64,000 nt of DNA from Pieris napi (Eukaryota; Arthropoda; Insecta; Lepidoptera; Pieridae): positions 6,007,001-6,071,000 of the forward strand of contig NC_062251.1 in NCBI RefSeq assembly GCF_905475465.1. Reading direction: 5' to 3'. Under the pieces are notes generated by a model. That model made no database searches and was not told where the DNA came from. It saw only the letters and a program-made list of their open reading frames with translations. Position 1 is the stretch's first letter, and each line of letters starts with the position of its first letter. Made by a program: the position numbers and the translations under genes. Shown here piece by piece: positions 21,701 to 30,239 of this stretch.

Positions 21701-24700
21701 ATTTTTCCTTTTTAAATACGTCTACCTGACATACTTTTTTTATTGCCAGACATTTTTCACGTTGCTAACTATGTGCCAGACGCGATTTTAAGTTTTATTT
21801 TTATAAAAATTTCAAAGCATTTTAGAATGTCTGTAATTTTAATATTATGTTATTTAAATATAAGGAAAACTGAAAATGAATTTGCCAGACATTAATTCGG
21901 TTGTTAAGTCTTGAATTAAAATGATAAAGTTTTGCAGTATGATGAAGCATTGCATTTTAAGAAGCGTAATTTTTGATTTTGCCTTTTTAAATACGTCTAC
22001 CTGACATACTTTTTTTATTGCCAGACATTTTTCACGTTGCTAACTATGTGCCAGACGCGATTTTAAGTTTTATTTTTATAAAAATTTCAAAGCATTTTAG
22101 AATGTCTGTAATTTTAATATTATGTTATTTAAATATAAGGAAAACTGAAAATGAATTTGCCAGACATTAATTCGGTTGTTAAGTCTTGAATTAAAATGAT
22201 AAAGTTTTGCAGTATGATGAAGCATTGCATTTTAAGAAGCGTAATTTTTGATTTTTCCTTTTTAAATACGTCTACCTGACATACTTTTTTTATTGCCAGA
22301 CATTTTTCACGTTGCTAACTATGTGCCAGACGCGATTTTAAGTTTTATTTTTATAAAAATTTCAAAGCATTTTAGAATGTCTGTAATTTTAATATTATGT
22401 TATTTAAATATAAGAAAAACTGAAAATGAATTTGCCAGACATTAATTCGGTTGTTAAGTCTTGAATTAAAATGATAAAGTTTTGCAGTATGATGAAGCAT
22501 TGCATTTTAAGAAGCGTAATTTTTGATTTTTCCTTTTTAAATACGTCTACCTGACATACTTTTTTTATTGCCAGACATTTTTCACGTTGCTAACTATGTG
22601 CCAGACGCGATTTTAAGTTTTATTTTTATAAAAATTTCAAAGCATTTTAGAATGTCTGTAATTTTAATATTATGTTATTTAAATATAAGGAAAACTGAAA
22701 ATGAATTTGCCAGACATTAATTCGGTTGTTAAGTCTTGAATTAAAATGATAAAGTTTTGCAGTATGATGAAGCATTGCATTTTAAGAAGCGTAATTTTTG
22801 ATTTTTCCTTTTTAAATACGTCTACCTGACATACTTTTTTTATTGCCAGACATTTTTCACGTTGCTAACTATGTGCCAGACGCGATTTTAAGTTTTATTT
22901 TTATAAAAATTTCAAAGCATTTTAGAATGTCTGTAATTTTAATATTATGTTATTTAAATATAAGGAAAACTGAAAATGAATTTGCCAGACATTAATTCGG
23001 TTGTTAAGGTTTGAATTAAAATGATAAAGTTTTGCAGTATGATGAAGCATTGCATTTTAAGAAGCGTAATTTTTGATTTTTCCTTTTTAAATACGTCTAC
23101 CTGACATACTTTTTTTATTGCCAGACATTTTTCACGTTGCTAACTATGTGCCAGACGCGATTTTAAGTTTTATTTTTATAAAAATTTCAAAGCATTTTAG
23201 AATGTCTGTAATTTTAATATTATGTTATTTAAATATAAGGAAAACTGAAAATGAATTTGCCAGACATTAATTCGGTTGTTAAGGTTTGAATTAAAATGAT
23301 AAAGTTTTGCAGTATGATGAAGCATTGCATTTTAAGAAGCGTAATTTTTGATTTTTCCTTTTTAAATACGTCTACCTGACATACTTTTTTTATTGCCAGA
23401 CATTTTTCACGTTGCATGAATTATTCATAACTTACATTTAGTAATTAGGACAATTTAAATAAAGTGTTGATTATTAATTTTAATCTAATTTTATATTCCT
23501 TTTTATGCTCGTACTACAAGCATTATACTGCAATACTTTTTCATTTTAATTCAAGGCTTAGCAATCGAATTAATGTCTGGCAAATTCATTTTCAGTTTTT
23601 ATTATATTTAAATAACATAATATTAAAATTACAGACATTCTAAAATGCTTTGAAATTTTCATAAAAATAAAACTTAAAATCGCGTCTGGCACATAGTTAG
23701 CAACGTGAAAAATGTCTGGCAATAAAAAAAGTATGTCAGGTAGACGTATTTAAAAAGGAAAAATCAAAAATTACGCTTCTTAAAATGCAATGCTTCATCA
23801 TACTGCAATACTTTATCATTTTAATTCAATACTTAACAATCGAATTAATGTCTGGCAAATTCATTTTCAGTTTTTATTATATTTAAATAACATAATATTA
23901 AAATTACAGACATTCTAAAATGCTTTGAAATTTTCATAAAAATAAAACTTAAAATCGCGTCTGGCACATAGTTAGCAACGTGAAAAATGTCTGGCAATAA
24001 AAAAAGTATGTCAGGTAGACGTATTTAAAAAGGAAAAATCAAAAATTACGCTTCTTAAAATGCAATGCTTCATCATACTGCAATACTTTATCATTTTAAT
24101 TCAATACTTAACAATCGAATTAATGTCTGGCAAATTCATTTTCAGTTTTTATTATATTTAAATAATATAATATTAAAATTACAGACATTCTAAAATGCTT
24201 TGAAATTTTTATTAAAAAAAAACTTAAAATCGCGTCTGGCACATAGTTAACAATGGGAAAAATGTCTGGCAATAAAAAAAAGTATGTCAGGTAGACGTAT
24301 TTAAAAAGGAAAAATCAAAAATTACGCTTCTTAAAATGCAATGCTTCATCATACTGCAATACTTTATCATTTTAATTCAAGACTTAACAATCGAATTAAT
24401 GTCTGGCAAATTCATTTTCAGTTTTTCTTATATTTAAATAACATAATATTAAAATTACAGACATTCTAAAATGCTTTGAAATTTTTATAAAAATAAAACT
24501 TAAAATCGCGTCTGGCACATAGTTAGCAACGTGAAAAATGTCTGGCAATAAAAAAAGTATGTCAGGTAGACGTATTTAAAAAGGAAAAATCAAAAATTAC
24601 GCTTCTTAAAATGCAATGCTTCATCATACTGCAATACTTTATCATTTTAATTCAAGACTTAACAATCGAATTAATGTCTGGCAAATTCATTTTCAGTTTT

Positions 24701-27318
24701 TCTTATATTTAAATAACATAATATTAAAATTACAGACATTCTAAAATGCTTTGAAATTTTTATAAAAATAAAACTTAAAATCGCGTCTGGCACATAGTTA
24801 GCAACGTGAAAAATGTCTGGCAATAAAAAAAGTATGTCAGGTAGACGTATTTAAAAAGGAAAAATCAAAAATTACGCTTCTTAAAATGCAATGCTTCATC
24901 ATACTGCAAAACTTTATCATTTTAATTCAAGACTTAACAACCGAATTAATGTCTGGCAAATTCATTTTCAGTTTTTCTTATATTTAAATACCATAATATT
25001 AAAATTAAAGACATTCTAAAATGCTTTGAAATTTTTATAAAAATAAAACTTGAAATCGCGTCTGGCACATAGTTAGCAACGTGAAAAATGTCTGGCAATA
25101 AAAAAAGTATGTCAGGTAGACGTATTTAAAAACGAAAAATTAAAAATTACGCTTCTTAAAATGCTTTTAAAATCCAGGATTTTTACCTGGACAGATAGGA
25201 TGCGCACTAATGAACGCAACCACTACCGCCAGCCAGATTGCCCAGACTCTAACCGGAAGTGCAAGAAGGAAGACATATCACAAAATCAGCTGACCTAAAA
25301 TTCTTTTTTTTCAAACGTTGCTACCTCCCGTACTATATAGACTATATTTGTTTGCAGGGAACCTTGAGGGAAATGCCCGATAATTTTGAAGCTCTTGTGG
25401 TATTCGGGGGATTATTTTTCCGACCCAAATGTCGGCCAATAGAATTGCACCATGAGACGAAATGTACAGTTAACAAATAAGAATTTCATAATGAATAAAA
25501 CAACTACTTAATAGTTTTCTTGAAGCAACGACCAGAGAAAATTTTCACAAAAAATTATCAGTATAATACCATGTAGGTTGTACCACGTGACGTCGAATGG
25601 TGCAATTCTATTGGCCGATATTTGGGTCGGAAAAATAATCATACAAAATACATATCAAACAAATAATTTTTTTTTTTTTTTGAAAAATGCAACCATCCCA
25701 TCAATATTTTTTTATGACGTTGTCACGTTCAACTATCGTCAGTAAACCAACTTTACAGACAACCGATTTTTTTATCTGTTTGGGGCCGTTCAAGTATTAC
25801 GTAAACACTATAGGGTTCTTTGATTTTCTTATTTGGTGATTACGTCAACAGTAATTATTTACTTTTTTACACATTTTACCCATACGTTTCATTACATAAA
25901 TTAATACGTTTATGTACTATTATTTTTAAGAGCTTTGCTTACTTTTGCTGACAAGAGGAGAGGGGGGGGGGGGTGGGGGGAATTCCAGTAAATCTGTTTA
26001 ATTGGAAAAATCTAACTTTTTGAAGTGAAGAAATCTAATTGACACTTATGTTATCGGTAACGAGAATGTTATATTACAATTAGCTGATCCGGCAAACGTT
26101 GTTTTGCCATGTATATTATTTCAATTCAAGTTCAATAAAAATAACTATCTACTATGATAAAAAATAGGGGTTGGTCGTAAAGGGGTGAAAATTGGGGTTG
26201 TATATATTTTTGTATATCTTTAAAAAAATAAAAACAAAAAATAAATGTCTCAATTTTTTTTGGGGTGGACACCCCTTATCACTGAGGGGTTTGAAAGATA
26301 GATAGTCGCCGATTCTCAGACCTACTGAATATGCATGTAAAATTTGAATAAAAAGCGGTCAAGCCGTTTCGGAGGAGTATGGTAACTAACATTGTGACAC
26401 TAGAATTTTATATATAAGATTTATGAGTGTGGTAAAACTAAAGGGCTCATTTCGCTTCAAGTGTGGGATGATTGTTTACAAAATAAGTTTACATAACTCG
26501 GGTGACACATTACGAGAACGGGATAGGGAAGAATCGTGTTTTTGAAGTTTACTTCTTTAGGCACGATGCGCGCGCACCTGTGACACAAAATTGTTAGTGT
26601 GATTATAGCGTGCGCGAGCGAGATAGGAATAAGACAATCTATAAGTAAAAAGAAATAGAATATGCGTGAAGTTCGAAGATCGCAAATTTTGAATGACCAT
26701 AATGATAAATGACATTTGTCATTTACCTTTTAAACAAATAAAGGAGTTTTAATTATTTTTCAAGAAAATTTAGCAATGCTTTTTCACAAAGACCTATTGT
26801 TACTTAGTTAAAAGGTTATGAACCATACCTAGTTATTAAATTGAATGAATAATATAATAATATAATAAAATGATAAATAACAATTATTATTATTAATATT
26901 AATTGATAATTGAATAATATACTAAATATTAAATATTATTAAGTTATTAACGTTAAATATTTATTATTATTTATTTAATATTTAAAAAAAATAAAGAAAG
27001 CCAAAGAAGTATAACTTCTTACGCGCGTACATAAGTACACGCACCCTTTTTTTTTTATTGTCAAAGTGTGACTTTCTGCTATACACTTTGAAGTCCCACA
27101 ACAAGGAGACTAAATCTCCAACGTTTTGAACATTCCTTTCAATTATATTGTATTAAAATAAATAAATTTTCCAGATCTCAGCGCCCCAAGAGCGTCTATA
27201 TTCAACATGGATCGGGGGTTCTATTCTCGCATCACTCGACACGTTTAGAAAGATGTGGGTCTCGAAGCGAGAGTACGATGAAGAGGGCCATCGCGCTGTG
27301 CATCGCAAGACATTCTAA
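9786..27318 (+). CDS. Arp1: Actin-related protein 1 (centractin), dynactin subunit
   Basis: Nine coding exons: 9786-9833, 10086-10150, 10409-10583, 11345-11496, 13187-13330, 15399-15564, 17666-17735, 20801-20967 and 27175-27318. They total 1131 nt, giving 376 residues and TAA. All introns are GT-AG and phases agree. Arp1 polymerises into the short filament at the core of dynactin, which couples cargo to cytoplasmic dynein. The start reads NDVIFNQPVVIDNGSGVIKA, then GFAGDQIPK (phosphate loop 1). Later come GALEGELFVGPRAEEHRG, LDSGDGVTHSVPIYEGFAMP (phosphate loop 2), VLSGGSTLFRGFGDRL and, at the end, WIGGSILASLDTF and HRKTF. GDQIPK and the C-terminus are Arp1-type, not conventional actin. Length equals the animal family. 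Introns rise from 252 bp to 6207 bp through nested transposons, yet the reading frame is intact. AATAAA signals occur at 27680 and 28131. Confidence 0.97.
11595..12545. mobile_element. Foldback element with ~110-bp TIRs, interrupted (Arp1 intron 4)
   Basis: The left arm (about 11595-11712) contains CTAAACAGCGCCATTTAACT then GCGGCCTGAAAGATATTCAG. The right arm (about 12425-12545) carries the reverse complement: CTGAATATCTTTCAGGCCGC, then GTGCTGTTTAGTT. The two arms pair for about 110 bp with mismatches. The interior contains a second, younger element (11860-12243). No ORF. Superfamily unknown. Confidence 0.6.
11860..12243 (+). mobile_element. Double inverted-repeat element 'ACTTATAATACCAC', copy 1
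   Basis: About 384 bp. It has two successive inverted-repeat modules. The first pairs CACAAGAGCTTCAAAATTAT with ATAATTTTGAAGCTCGTGTG, around a centre of GTCGTCATGACGAC. The second pairs CCGACCCAAATGTCGGCCAA with TTGGCCGATATTTGGGTCGG. It ends GGAAAAATAATCA. A second copy (21172-25641) is about 98% identical by eye but is split by a 4.1 kb insertion. This module order is unusual for a MITE. The family is not recognised. Confidence 0.7.
12587..12912 (+). repeat. Dispersed 'AGCTGAYCCGGC' repeat, copy 2 (Arp1 intron 4)
   Basis: Starts TACTAGCTGATCCGGCAAAC, contains AGGGGTTGATCGTAGAGGGG and ends with CCAGTCGTTTAGGAGGAGTT then AAATATATATATTAAGAT. It carries the same blocks in the same order as copy 1. 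Confidence 0.7.
12968..13001. repeat. Short GC-rich hairpin
   Basis: AAGCGGGCCAT and ATGGCCCGCTT form an 11-bp perfect stem around a loop of about 11 bases in an otherwise AT-rich intron. It may be the remnant of a small inverted-repeat element. No function is evident. Confidence 0.5.
13403..13625. mobile_element. MITE with GTCAGAAATATCTGCGAACC TIRs (Arp1 intron 5)
   Basis: Left terminus GTCGTCAGAAATATCTGCGA and right terminus TCGCAGATATTTCCGACGA are inverted repeats of about 23 bp. The interior holds a direct repeat of ATTCTGATTGGTCAATATT, which includes reverse CCAAT boxes, and a GC-rich segment. About 220 bp, no ORF. Target duplication not clear. Confidence 0.6.
13679..14272. mobile_element. 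MITE family 'GAAGTTATACTTC', copy A (Arp1 intron 5)
   Basis: One end reads AAGGGTGCGTTTACTTATGT, ACGCGCG, then TAAGAAGTTATACTTC. The other end reads ATAACGCGCCTAAAGAAGTA then TAACTTC. Both contain the 13-bp palindrome GAAGTTATACTTC next to an ACGCGC motif. The same organisation recurs at 26545-27057, 47872-48233 and 53782-54156. The interior is mostly AT-rich with CGCGCGCA near the TIR. No ORF. Confidence 0.65.
14398..14662. mobile_element. MITE, GGGGCCGTTCAAGTATTACGT family (Arp1 intron 5)
   Basis: The left TIR is GGGGCCGTTCAAGTATTACG. The right side reads TTACGTAATACTTGAACGAC, its inverted counterpart. A run of G with one A (GGGGGGAGGGGGGG) lies just inside the right TIR, as in the other members of this family. 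A truncated copy lies at 25783-25990. Confidence 0.65.
14755..15189. mobile_element. MITE, CGTCCATAAATTACGTGAGG TIRs (Arp1 intron 5)
   Basis: Inverted ends CCGTCCATAAATTACGTGAG and CTCACGTAATTTATGGACG bound about 430 bp. G-runs (GGGGGGGAGGGGG on the left and similar on the right) sit beside both ends. A central segment around 14890-14960 (GGAAAACGGTTGACC, then CTAAAGGCCATC) resembles 28765-28800 inside the TTA-flanked element of 28204-30236. Confidence 0.65.
15321..15339 (+). repeat. Poly(G) tract of 19
   Basis: Nineteen consecutive G, 60 bp upstream of Arp1 exon 6. It sits in what looks like the remaining half of a 14398-type MITE (TTAGCTGACAAG before it). It could form a G-quadruplex in DNA or in the intron RNA if read on the plus strand. 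Confidence 0.8.
15748..15913 (+). mobile_element. 166-bp MITE, copy 1 (Arp1 intron 6)
   Basis: TIRs AAGGCCGATTTACATTATC and GATAATGTAAATCGGCCTT, followed inward by a longer imperfect inverted repeat (GTGTTTAGGAGAGTGCTTTA and its reverse complement). The copy at 51655-51820 is identical base for base in the opposite orientation. Nearly the whole element can fold as one hairpin. No ORF. Confidence 0.85.
16109..17618. mobile_element. 1.5 kb TIR element with AAGT target duplication (Arp1 intron 6)
   Basis: Perfect 19-bp TIRs (GAAGGGGTCAGGGGAAAAA) flanked by AAGT on both sides (16105-16108 and 17619-17622). Removing it restores the retroposon sequence ...TTCATAAGTGTAAATTG..., which supports both the boundaries and the 4-bp duplication. 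The interior has no transposase. It contains a retroposon copy (16483-16670) and an inverted fragment of the 1430-1813 MITE (16672-16860). The TIR sequence is not one I can assign. A 4-bp duplication is compatible with Sola or Ginger but does not prove either. Confidence 0.75.
16483..16670 (+). mobile_element. Retroposon copy 2 (GATTAAAAAGAGTGGCGGAG family)
   Basis: Reads GATTAAAAAGAGTGGCGGAG, GAACTGGCAGTAAATGTAAA, then a 3' end AAGTGTACATTGTGTTACCT with a (GAATTTT)-like tail. It is nested in the 16109-17618 element. Further copies lie at 15973 (split), 18818-19000 (plus) and 33675-33790 (minus). Confidence 0.6.
17891..18635 (-). mobile_element. 5S-rRNA-bearing dispersed repeat, copy 2 (Arp1 intron 7), interrupted
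   Basis: On the minus strand it has the same ends and order as copy 1: GGAACGTAGTTCC..., the 5S part (18441-18533), and ...GGGTGTCCCTTGACACCTCT. A foreign segment of about 430 bp (18001-18430) separates the 5S part from the CCAATCTTA block. The 5S part carries more substitutions than the other copies (for example TCTGGTGAGG in place of TCGGGCGAGG). The inserted segment reads KISELISQREQLIQGDEPDE and on, minus strand, a coding-like coiled-coil stretch resembling the EN-RT linker of RTE-type LINEs. Confidence 0.75.
18818..19000 (+). mobile_element. Retroposon copy 3 with (ATGTC)n tail
   Basis: Reads GATTAAAAAGAGTGGCAGAG, CTACGCCCTTGACTTGCGAA and GACTTTCATAAGTGTTCTGG, then a short pentamer array TCATGTCATGTCATGTCAA. 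Same family as 15973 and 16483. Confidence 0.55.
19215..19462 (-). mobile_element. tRNA-derived SINE, family B, copy 1
   Basis: On the minus strand it begins with a tRNA-like head, GGCCTCATAGCCTAGAGGTC, and a perfect B box GGTTCGATTCC. The body contains TTTGGGAGGGTTGTGCGGGC and the end reads GTGCCAGAGCCATAAAAAAA. A second copy is at 47184-47434. The two copies agree closely except for small indels. Confidence 0.8.
19830..20388 (+). repeat. Dispersed 'AGCTGAYCCGGC' repeat, copy 3 (divergent)
   Basis: Begins ATAGCTGACCTGGCTAACTT and ends with CAATCGGTCCAGCCGTTCTC, then TATATATATAATAGAT. It belongs to a longer, divergent subfamily shared with 37876-38312 and 41280-41713. Confidence 0.6.
20450..20720 (-). 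mobile_element. RTE-like LINE ORF2 C-terminal fragment (Arp1 intron 7)
   Basis: The minus strand encodes ITRGRSPTRWTNQVK, the GRP.TRW.D motif that follows the reverse transcriptase in RTE-type LINEs. The 3' flank holds a 'ttttatgacctagtagcgagacc' block also seen near 30370 (minus). It is frameshifted and short. Confidence 0.5.
21402..23415 (+). repeat. Tandem array, 275-bp unit, left arm
   Basis: The unit start GCATTTTAAGAAGCGTAATT falls at 21402, 21677, 21952, 22227, 22502, 22777, 23052 and 23327, a period of exactly 275 bp. Units differ by only a few substitutions (for example AAGTCTTGAA versus AAGGTTTGAA in the last two), so the array is young or homogenised. Each unit holds three GCCAGAC motifs. 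Confidence 0.95.
23517..25164 (-). repeat. Tandem array, 275-bp unit, right arm (inverted)
   Basis: Inverted units end at 23788, 24063, 24339, 24614, 24889 and 25164, spacing 275-276 bp. Units nearest the spacer diverge more (TTATTATATTTAAATAACAT and an ATTAAAAAAAAAC variant) than those near the outer end, which match the left arm closely. About 1.6 kb could pair with the left arm. Confidence 0.93.
25783..25990. mobile_element. Truncated MITE, GGGGCCGTTCAAGTATTACGT family (Arp1 intron 8)
   Basis: The left TIR GGGGCCGTTCAAGTATTACG is intact. An internal part resembling 14398-14662 follows, including GTGATTACGTCAACAGTAAT and a G-run (25960-25980). The right TIR is missing. Confidence 0.6.
26080..26422 (+). 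repeat. Dispersed 'AGCTGAYCCGGC' repeat, copy 4 (Arp1 intron 8)
   Basis: Begins TTAGCTGATCCGGCAAACGT, contains AGGGGTTGGTCGTAAAGGGG and ends with TCAAGCCGTTTCGGAGGAGT then TTTTATATATAAGAT. The flanks (about 26010-26080 and 26423-26450) match continuous sequence at 38990-39075, which thus represents an unoccupied site. Confidence 0.75.
26545..27057. mobile_element. MITE family 'GAAGTTATACTTC', copy B (Arp1 intron 8)
   Basis: The left end reads GAAGTTTACTTCTTTAGGCA with CGATGCGCGCGCACC. The right end reads AAGAAGTATAACTTCTTACG, CGCGTACATAAGTACACGCA and CCC(T)n. It is an inverted relative of copy A, including a shared AATAAAGGAG interior. It lies just upstream of Arp1 exon 9. Confidence 0.65.
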
Positions 27319-28203
27319 ATATTGCTTGAAAATATCGTGTATGAGTGATATTTGACGTCTAAATTGTTTATTCTTTACTAAACAAGTTAAGATGGTTTTT
27401 GATATCAAATTCACGCTTGTATTAGTGCGATATCATGTACGCTATATGTATATAAGTAAAAAATCGAATTATTGTGTTGTTTTAATATCCAAGTTTAAAA
27501 AAGAGGTCTTAGCTATTTCACGAAAGTTCTGTATGATACGGTTTTTGACAGCCAAAAGTCATTCCATACTTTAATAAGATGAATGAACGATCTATGTTCG
27601 CGCTTTTTTTATGTTTTAAATATATCCACAGAGCGCTTAAGTATAATATCTATAATAGTTACTATTCGTGCTAGGCCTTAATAAATTATTACAAGATTTA
27701 CAATTGGTTGTCATCTGATTTCAATAATTGTGATGATATTGCCGCCAATATTTAATACAGATTCACAATATGCAGCTTTACTTTTAAGTTTAATTCCTAA
27801 CGCTTTTAGACAATAGATTTTCGCCGCGCGTGTCAAAAAAAAATGCTTGACAATTGACATTAAAATAGGTCAACACTCAAAGACCATGCAAATTTAACGA
27901 GTCATTAGTAATTCTTGTCGCATGTTTTGTTGTGGAAATCCTTTTTTTTTTTTTCGTATAATATTGTACCTTTTCGCAATAATATATTTTTTTTATATAC
28001 CTACATAGCATGAAATCTTAAGTTAAAGGGTACAGCTACATAAACTAATTATTTGCACATTTAATGTAGCTTGCCTACTACATATTTAGATGTAAGAAAC
28101 TCATAATTTATTTAAGAAGCACTTTATTCCAATAAAAATTTTCAGAACTCTTTGCGTTTTATTTTTGTTCAATTTTCTTTTTGAGGTCAATATCTGACCG
28201 TTA

Positions 28204-30236
28204 TGGTAGGGGAGCCCACGATGCTAAATGGGGATTTACTCGAGCGTCGTAGAGACCTATTGGGATGCAAAGCTTAGATAATAAGAAGAAAAAAATGTTA
28301 TATGATATATACCTTTTCATCGGTGGGGGAAGCGGCTATAGATTGTTAAATATGTAAAAAAAACTGTTGCATGGACATCCTCGAGCGCGTCAGATATTGA
28401 TAGCATCAATGCCCTACGTATTTTTAATAATGTACGTATGTTAATCTGATCGTTTGCATGATGCGGGTGGTTGTATTTAAGGGTTGAAAATGAAAAAAAA
28501 ATAAAAATTATCGAGCGCGTCAGATTTTCTAAGGGAGTGTTAAGTAAACCAAAAAAAAAGCTATCATTCACTAATCTGATGATTTCGATGGGACGCAAGC
28601 CCACGACCATTTTCATAATCTGCAAAAAAAAAAATCGCAATTTTGAAATACTCAAGCGCGTCAGATTAAGATATATGTGGTTCATCTTTATGTTCTAAAC
28701 GTACTGTCTCATAATCTGACGATTATCTAGAGGGATTCGCCTGATCTGACAAAGAAAATTTAGAAAAACGGTTCACCTAAAGGGCCATCCCTGCAACTTC
28801 CCGCTAATTCCATTCCTGGGCGCTTAAAATTGATATTTTGAGCTCGCTGAGTTCAAAGAAATAACATTTCTTTTTGCTAATGTAACAGGAAACAATATCA
28901 AATTTAAATTAAAAAATTACTTTATAAGTCAAACAATAACAAATTATGCATAACTAAAAGTAGGATGTCGTCATTTAGTTCATGTTCGAATATGTAAATT
29001 CGAATACACATCCTGTATTCGAATGAGAATTTCTCGTCAAGAACAGGTTTCTTGCATCGGCTGTGGAGCGTCATTGTTTCAATTGGTATATGTTGTTCGT
29101 GCAATTTTTATGGTTTATTGGTGGGGGTGTTATATTGTATAGTGTGTCACTGGCCTGAGTGTGTAATAGATTAATTATTTAAATATTTTCGACGACCTGG
29201 TGGACGGAAAAACTGTGTCCAGTTTGTGTTTCCACCACGCCAACTTTTTTCTATTTAGGATGATGTATAGAATAAATAAATAAAAAAAAAAAAAAAAAAA
29301 ATTCTATGCATTTGAGCTCTCCCAGCTCGAAAGTCTGATAGAAGTTTCATGGAACACTATTTTTGGAATTTTCAAACCGCAATAACTTTTGAATGGATCA
29401 AGCAATTTTCACGCGGTTGGCGGCATTCGACGCAGTTGTATCATCCTCATAAGTAATTTTGCAATTTTAATTGATCGAACCACAAATTTCGGAGTAATCC
29501 CGAAAAAACTCTATTTTGGGTTTCTTTCGTTCACGATATCTCTCGAACGAATCAACCGCTTTTGACCAGCTTGGTGGCGATCGACGTGGTTTTTCAAGCT
29601 CAAAGGCGGATTAGTTTTTGAAGTTGATCGATAAAGAAACCACTTTAAAAAAGAAATTCTTATTTTTTTAAGATTTTTCAAAATTTCTCAAAATCTATCG
29701 GTCCGAATCGGTTCAAATTCACAGGAAATGTAATTTTGAGGGAAATATTTAGAACGCCGTTTAGTAGATTCCGATCGGTTTAAGGAAATGTAGGCATCAT
29801 GCAGCTGCACGCATTTAACTTTATCGAAACGCACGCATTTTACTTGCGGAAATCGTCAGATTATATATTTTTCATTATTCTTGAATTATTTCCTTCAAAA
29901 TAAAAAAAAAATTAGCTACGCTCGAGAATGTCGAGATGACGTTTTTTTTACAACTTTGTTGCCCTCCCCTTTTTTTCCGTCACTCTCAAATTGTCAGATT
30001 AGTGGAATATACACTTTTTAGGATGTAATCAACTCACCCTACCTTAATCTGACGCGCTCGGGAATTTCTGATAGTCAATTTTTTTTTACTAATCTGATCC
30101 TGTCTCCTTCACGGGCGGCCTTATATATGGGCCTCATATTTTGAGGAGGTACTTAACCGGGTACAAGGTATCCCCCTATATATTAATCTGCCGCGCTTTA
30201 GTAAATCCCGAAATCCCCTCTTGGGCTCCCCTACCA
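28204..30236. mobile_element. 2.0 kb TIR element with TTA target duplication
   Basis: TIRs TGGTAGGGGAGCCCA and TGGGCTCCCCTACCA are flanked by TTA on both sides (28201-28203 and 30237-30239), the TWA duplication of PIF/Harbinger-type elements. Subterminal motifs of the form CGAGCGCGTCAGATT recur near 28381, 28511 and 28651 on one strand and near 30046 on the other. A nested retroposon tail with poly(A) lies at 29150-29301. No transposase ORF. Located between Arp1 and the aldo-keto reductase gene. Confidence 0.75.
29150..29301 (+). mobile_element. 5'-truncated retroposon tail with poly(A)
   Basis: The sequence GACGACCTGGTGGACGG is followed by a spacer and ends AATAAATAAATAAAAAAAA with a run of about 20 A. 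Nested in the 28204-30236 element. A LINE 3' end is the simplest reading. Confidence 0.45.
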
Positions 30237-30239
30237 TTA

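Larger units (their letters stand above)
21233..25334. mobile_element. 4.1 kb foldback element with opposed 275-bp tandem arrays (Arp1 intron 8)
   Basis: The outermost TIRs read AGTACGGGAGGTAGCAACGT and its reverse complement. Terminal modules of about 169 bp (21233-21401 and 25165-25334) are inverted copies of each other. Inside, the left arm has seven exact 275-bp units plus a partial one (21402-23415). The right arm has about six units in the opposite orientation (about 23517-25164). A unique spacer of about 100 bp separates them. Host sequence on both sides allows a TAT duplication but this is not certain. There is no transposase. The architecture recalls Drosophila Foldback and Galileo elements (long TIRs built from internal repeats), but no sequence link is claimed. 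Confidence 0.85.
21172..25641 (+). mobile_element. Double inverted-repeat element 'ACTTATAATACCAC', copy 2, split by a foldback element
   Basis: The left part is 21172-21232 and the right part 25335-25641. Together they match copy 1 (11860-12243) almost base for base. The foldback element 21233-25334 lies at the centre of its first inverted repeat, where copy 1 has GTCGTCATGACGAC. Confidence 0.75.

Noticed and set aside
21402..25164. Centromeric or telomeric satellite
   Set aside because: The units are in two opposed blocks within inverted terminal modules inside one intron, which fits a single mobile element better than a satellite.
28317..28698. Overlapping ORFs on both strands (122 aa minus, 75 aa plus)
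   Set aside because: They lie in the end region of the TTA-flanked element where repeated boxes keep frames open by chance. Low-complexity Phe/Lys composition and no motif.
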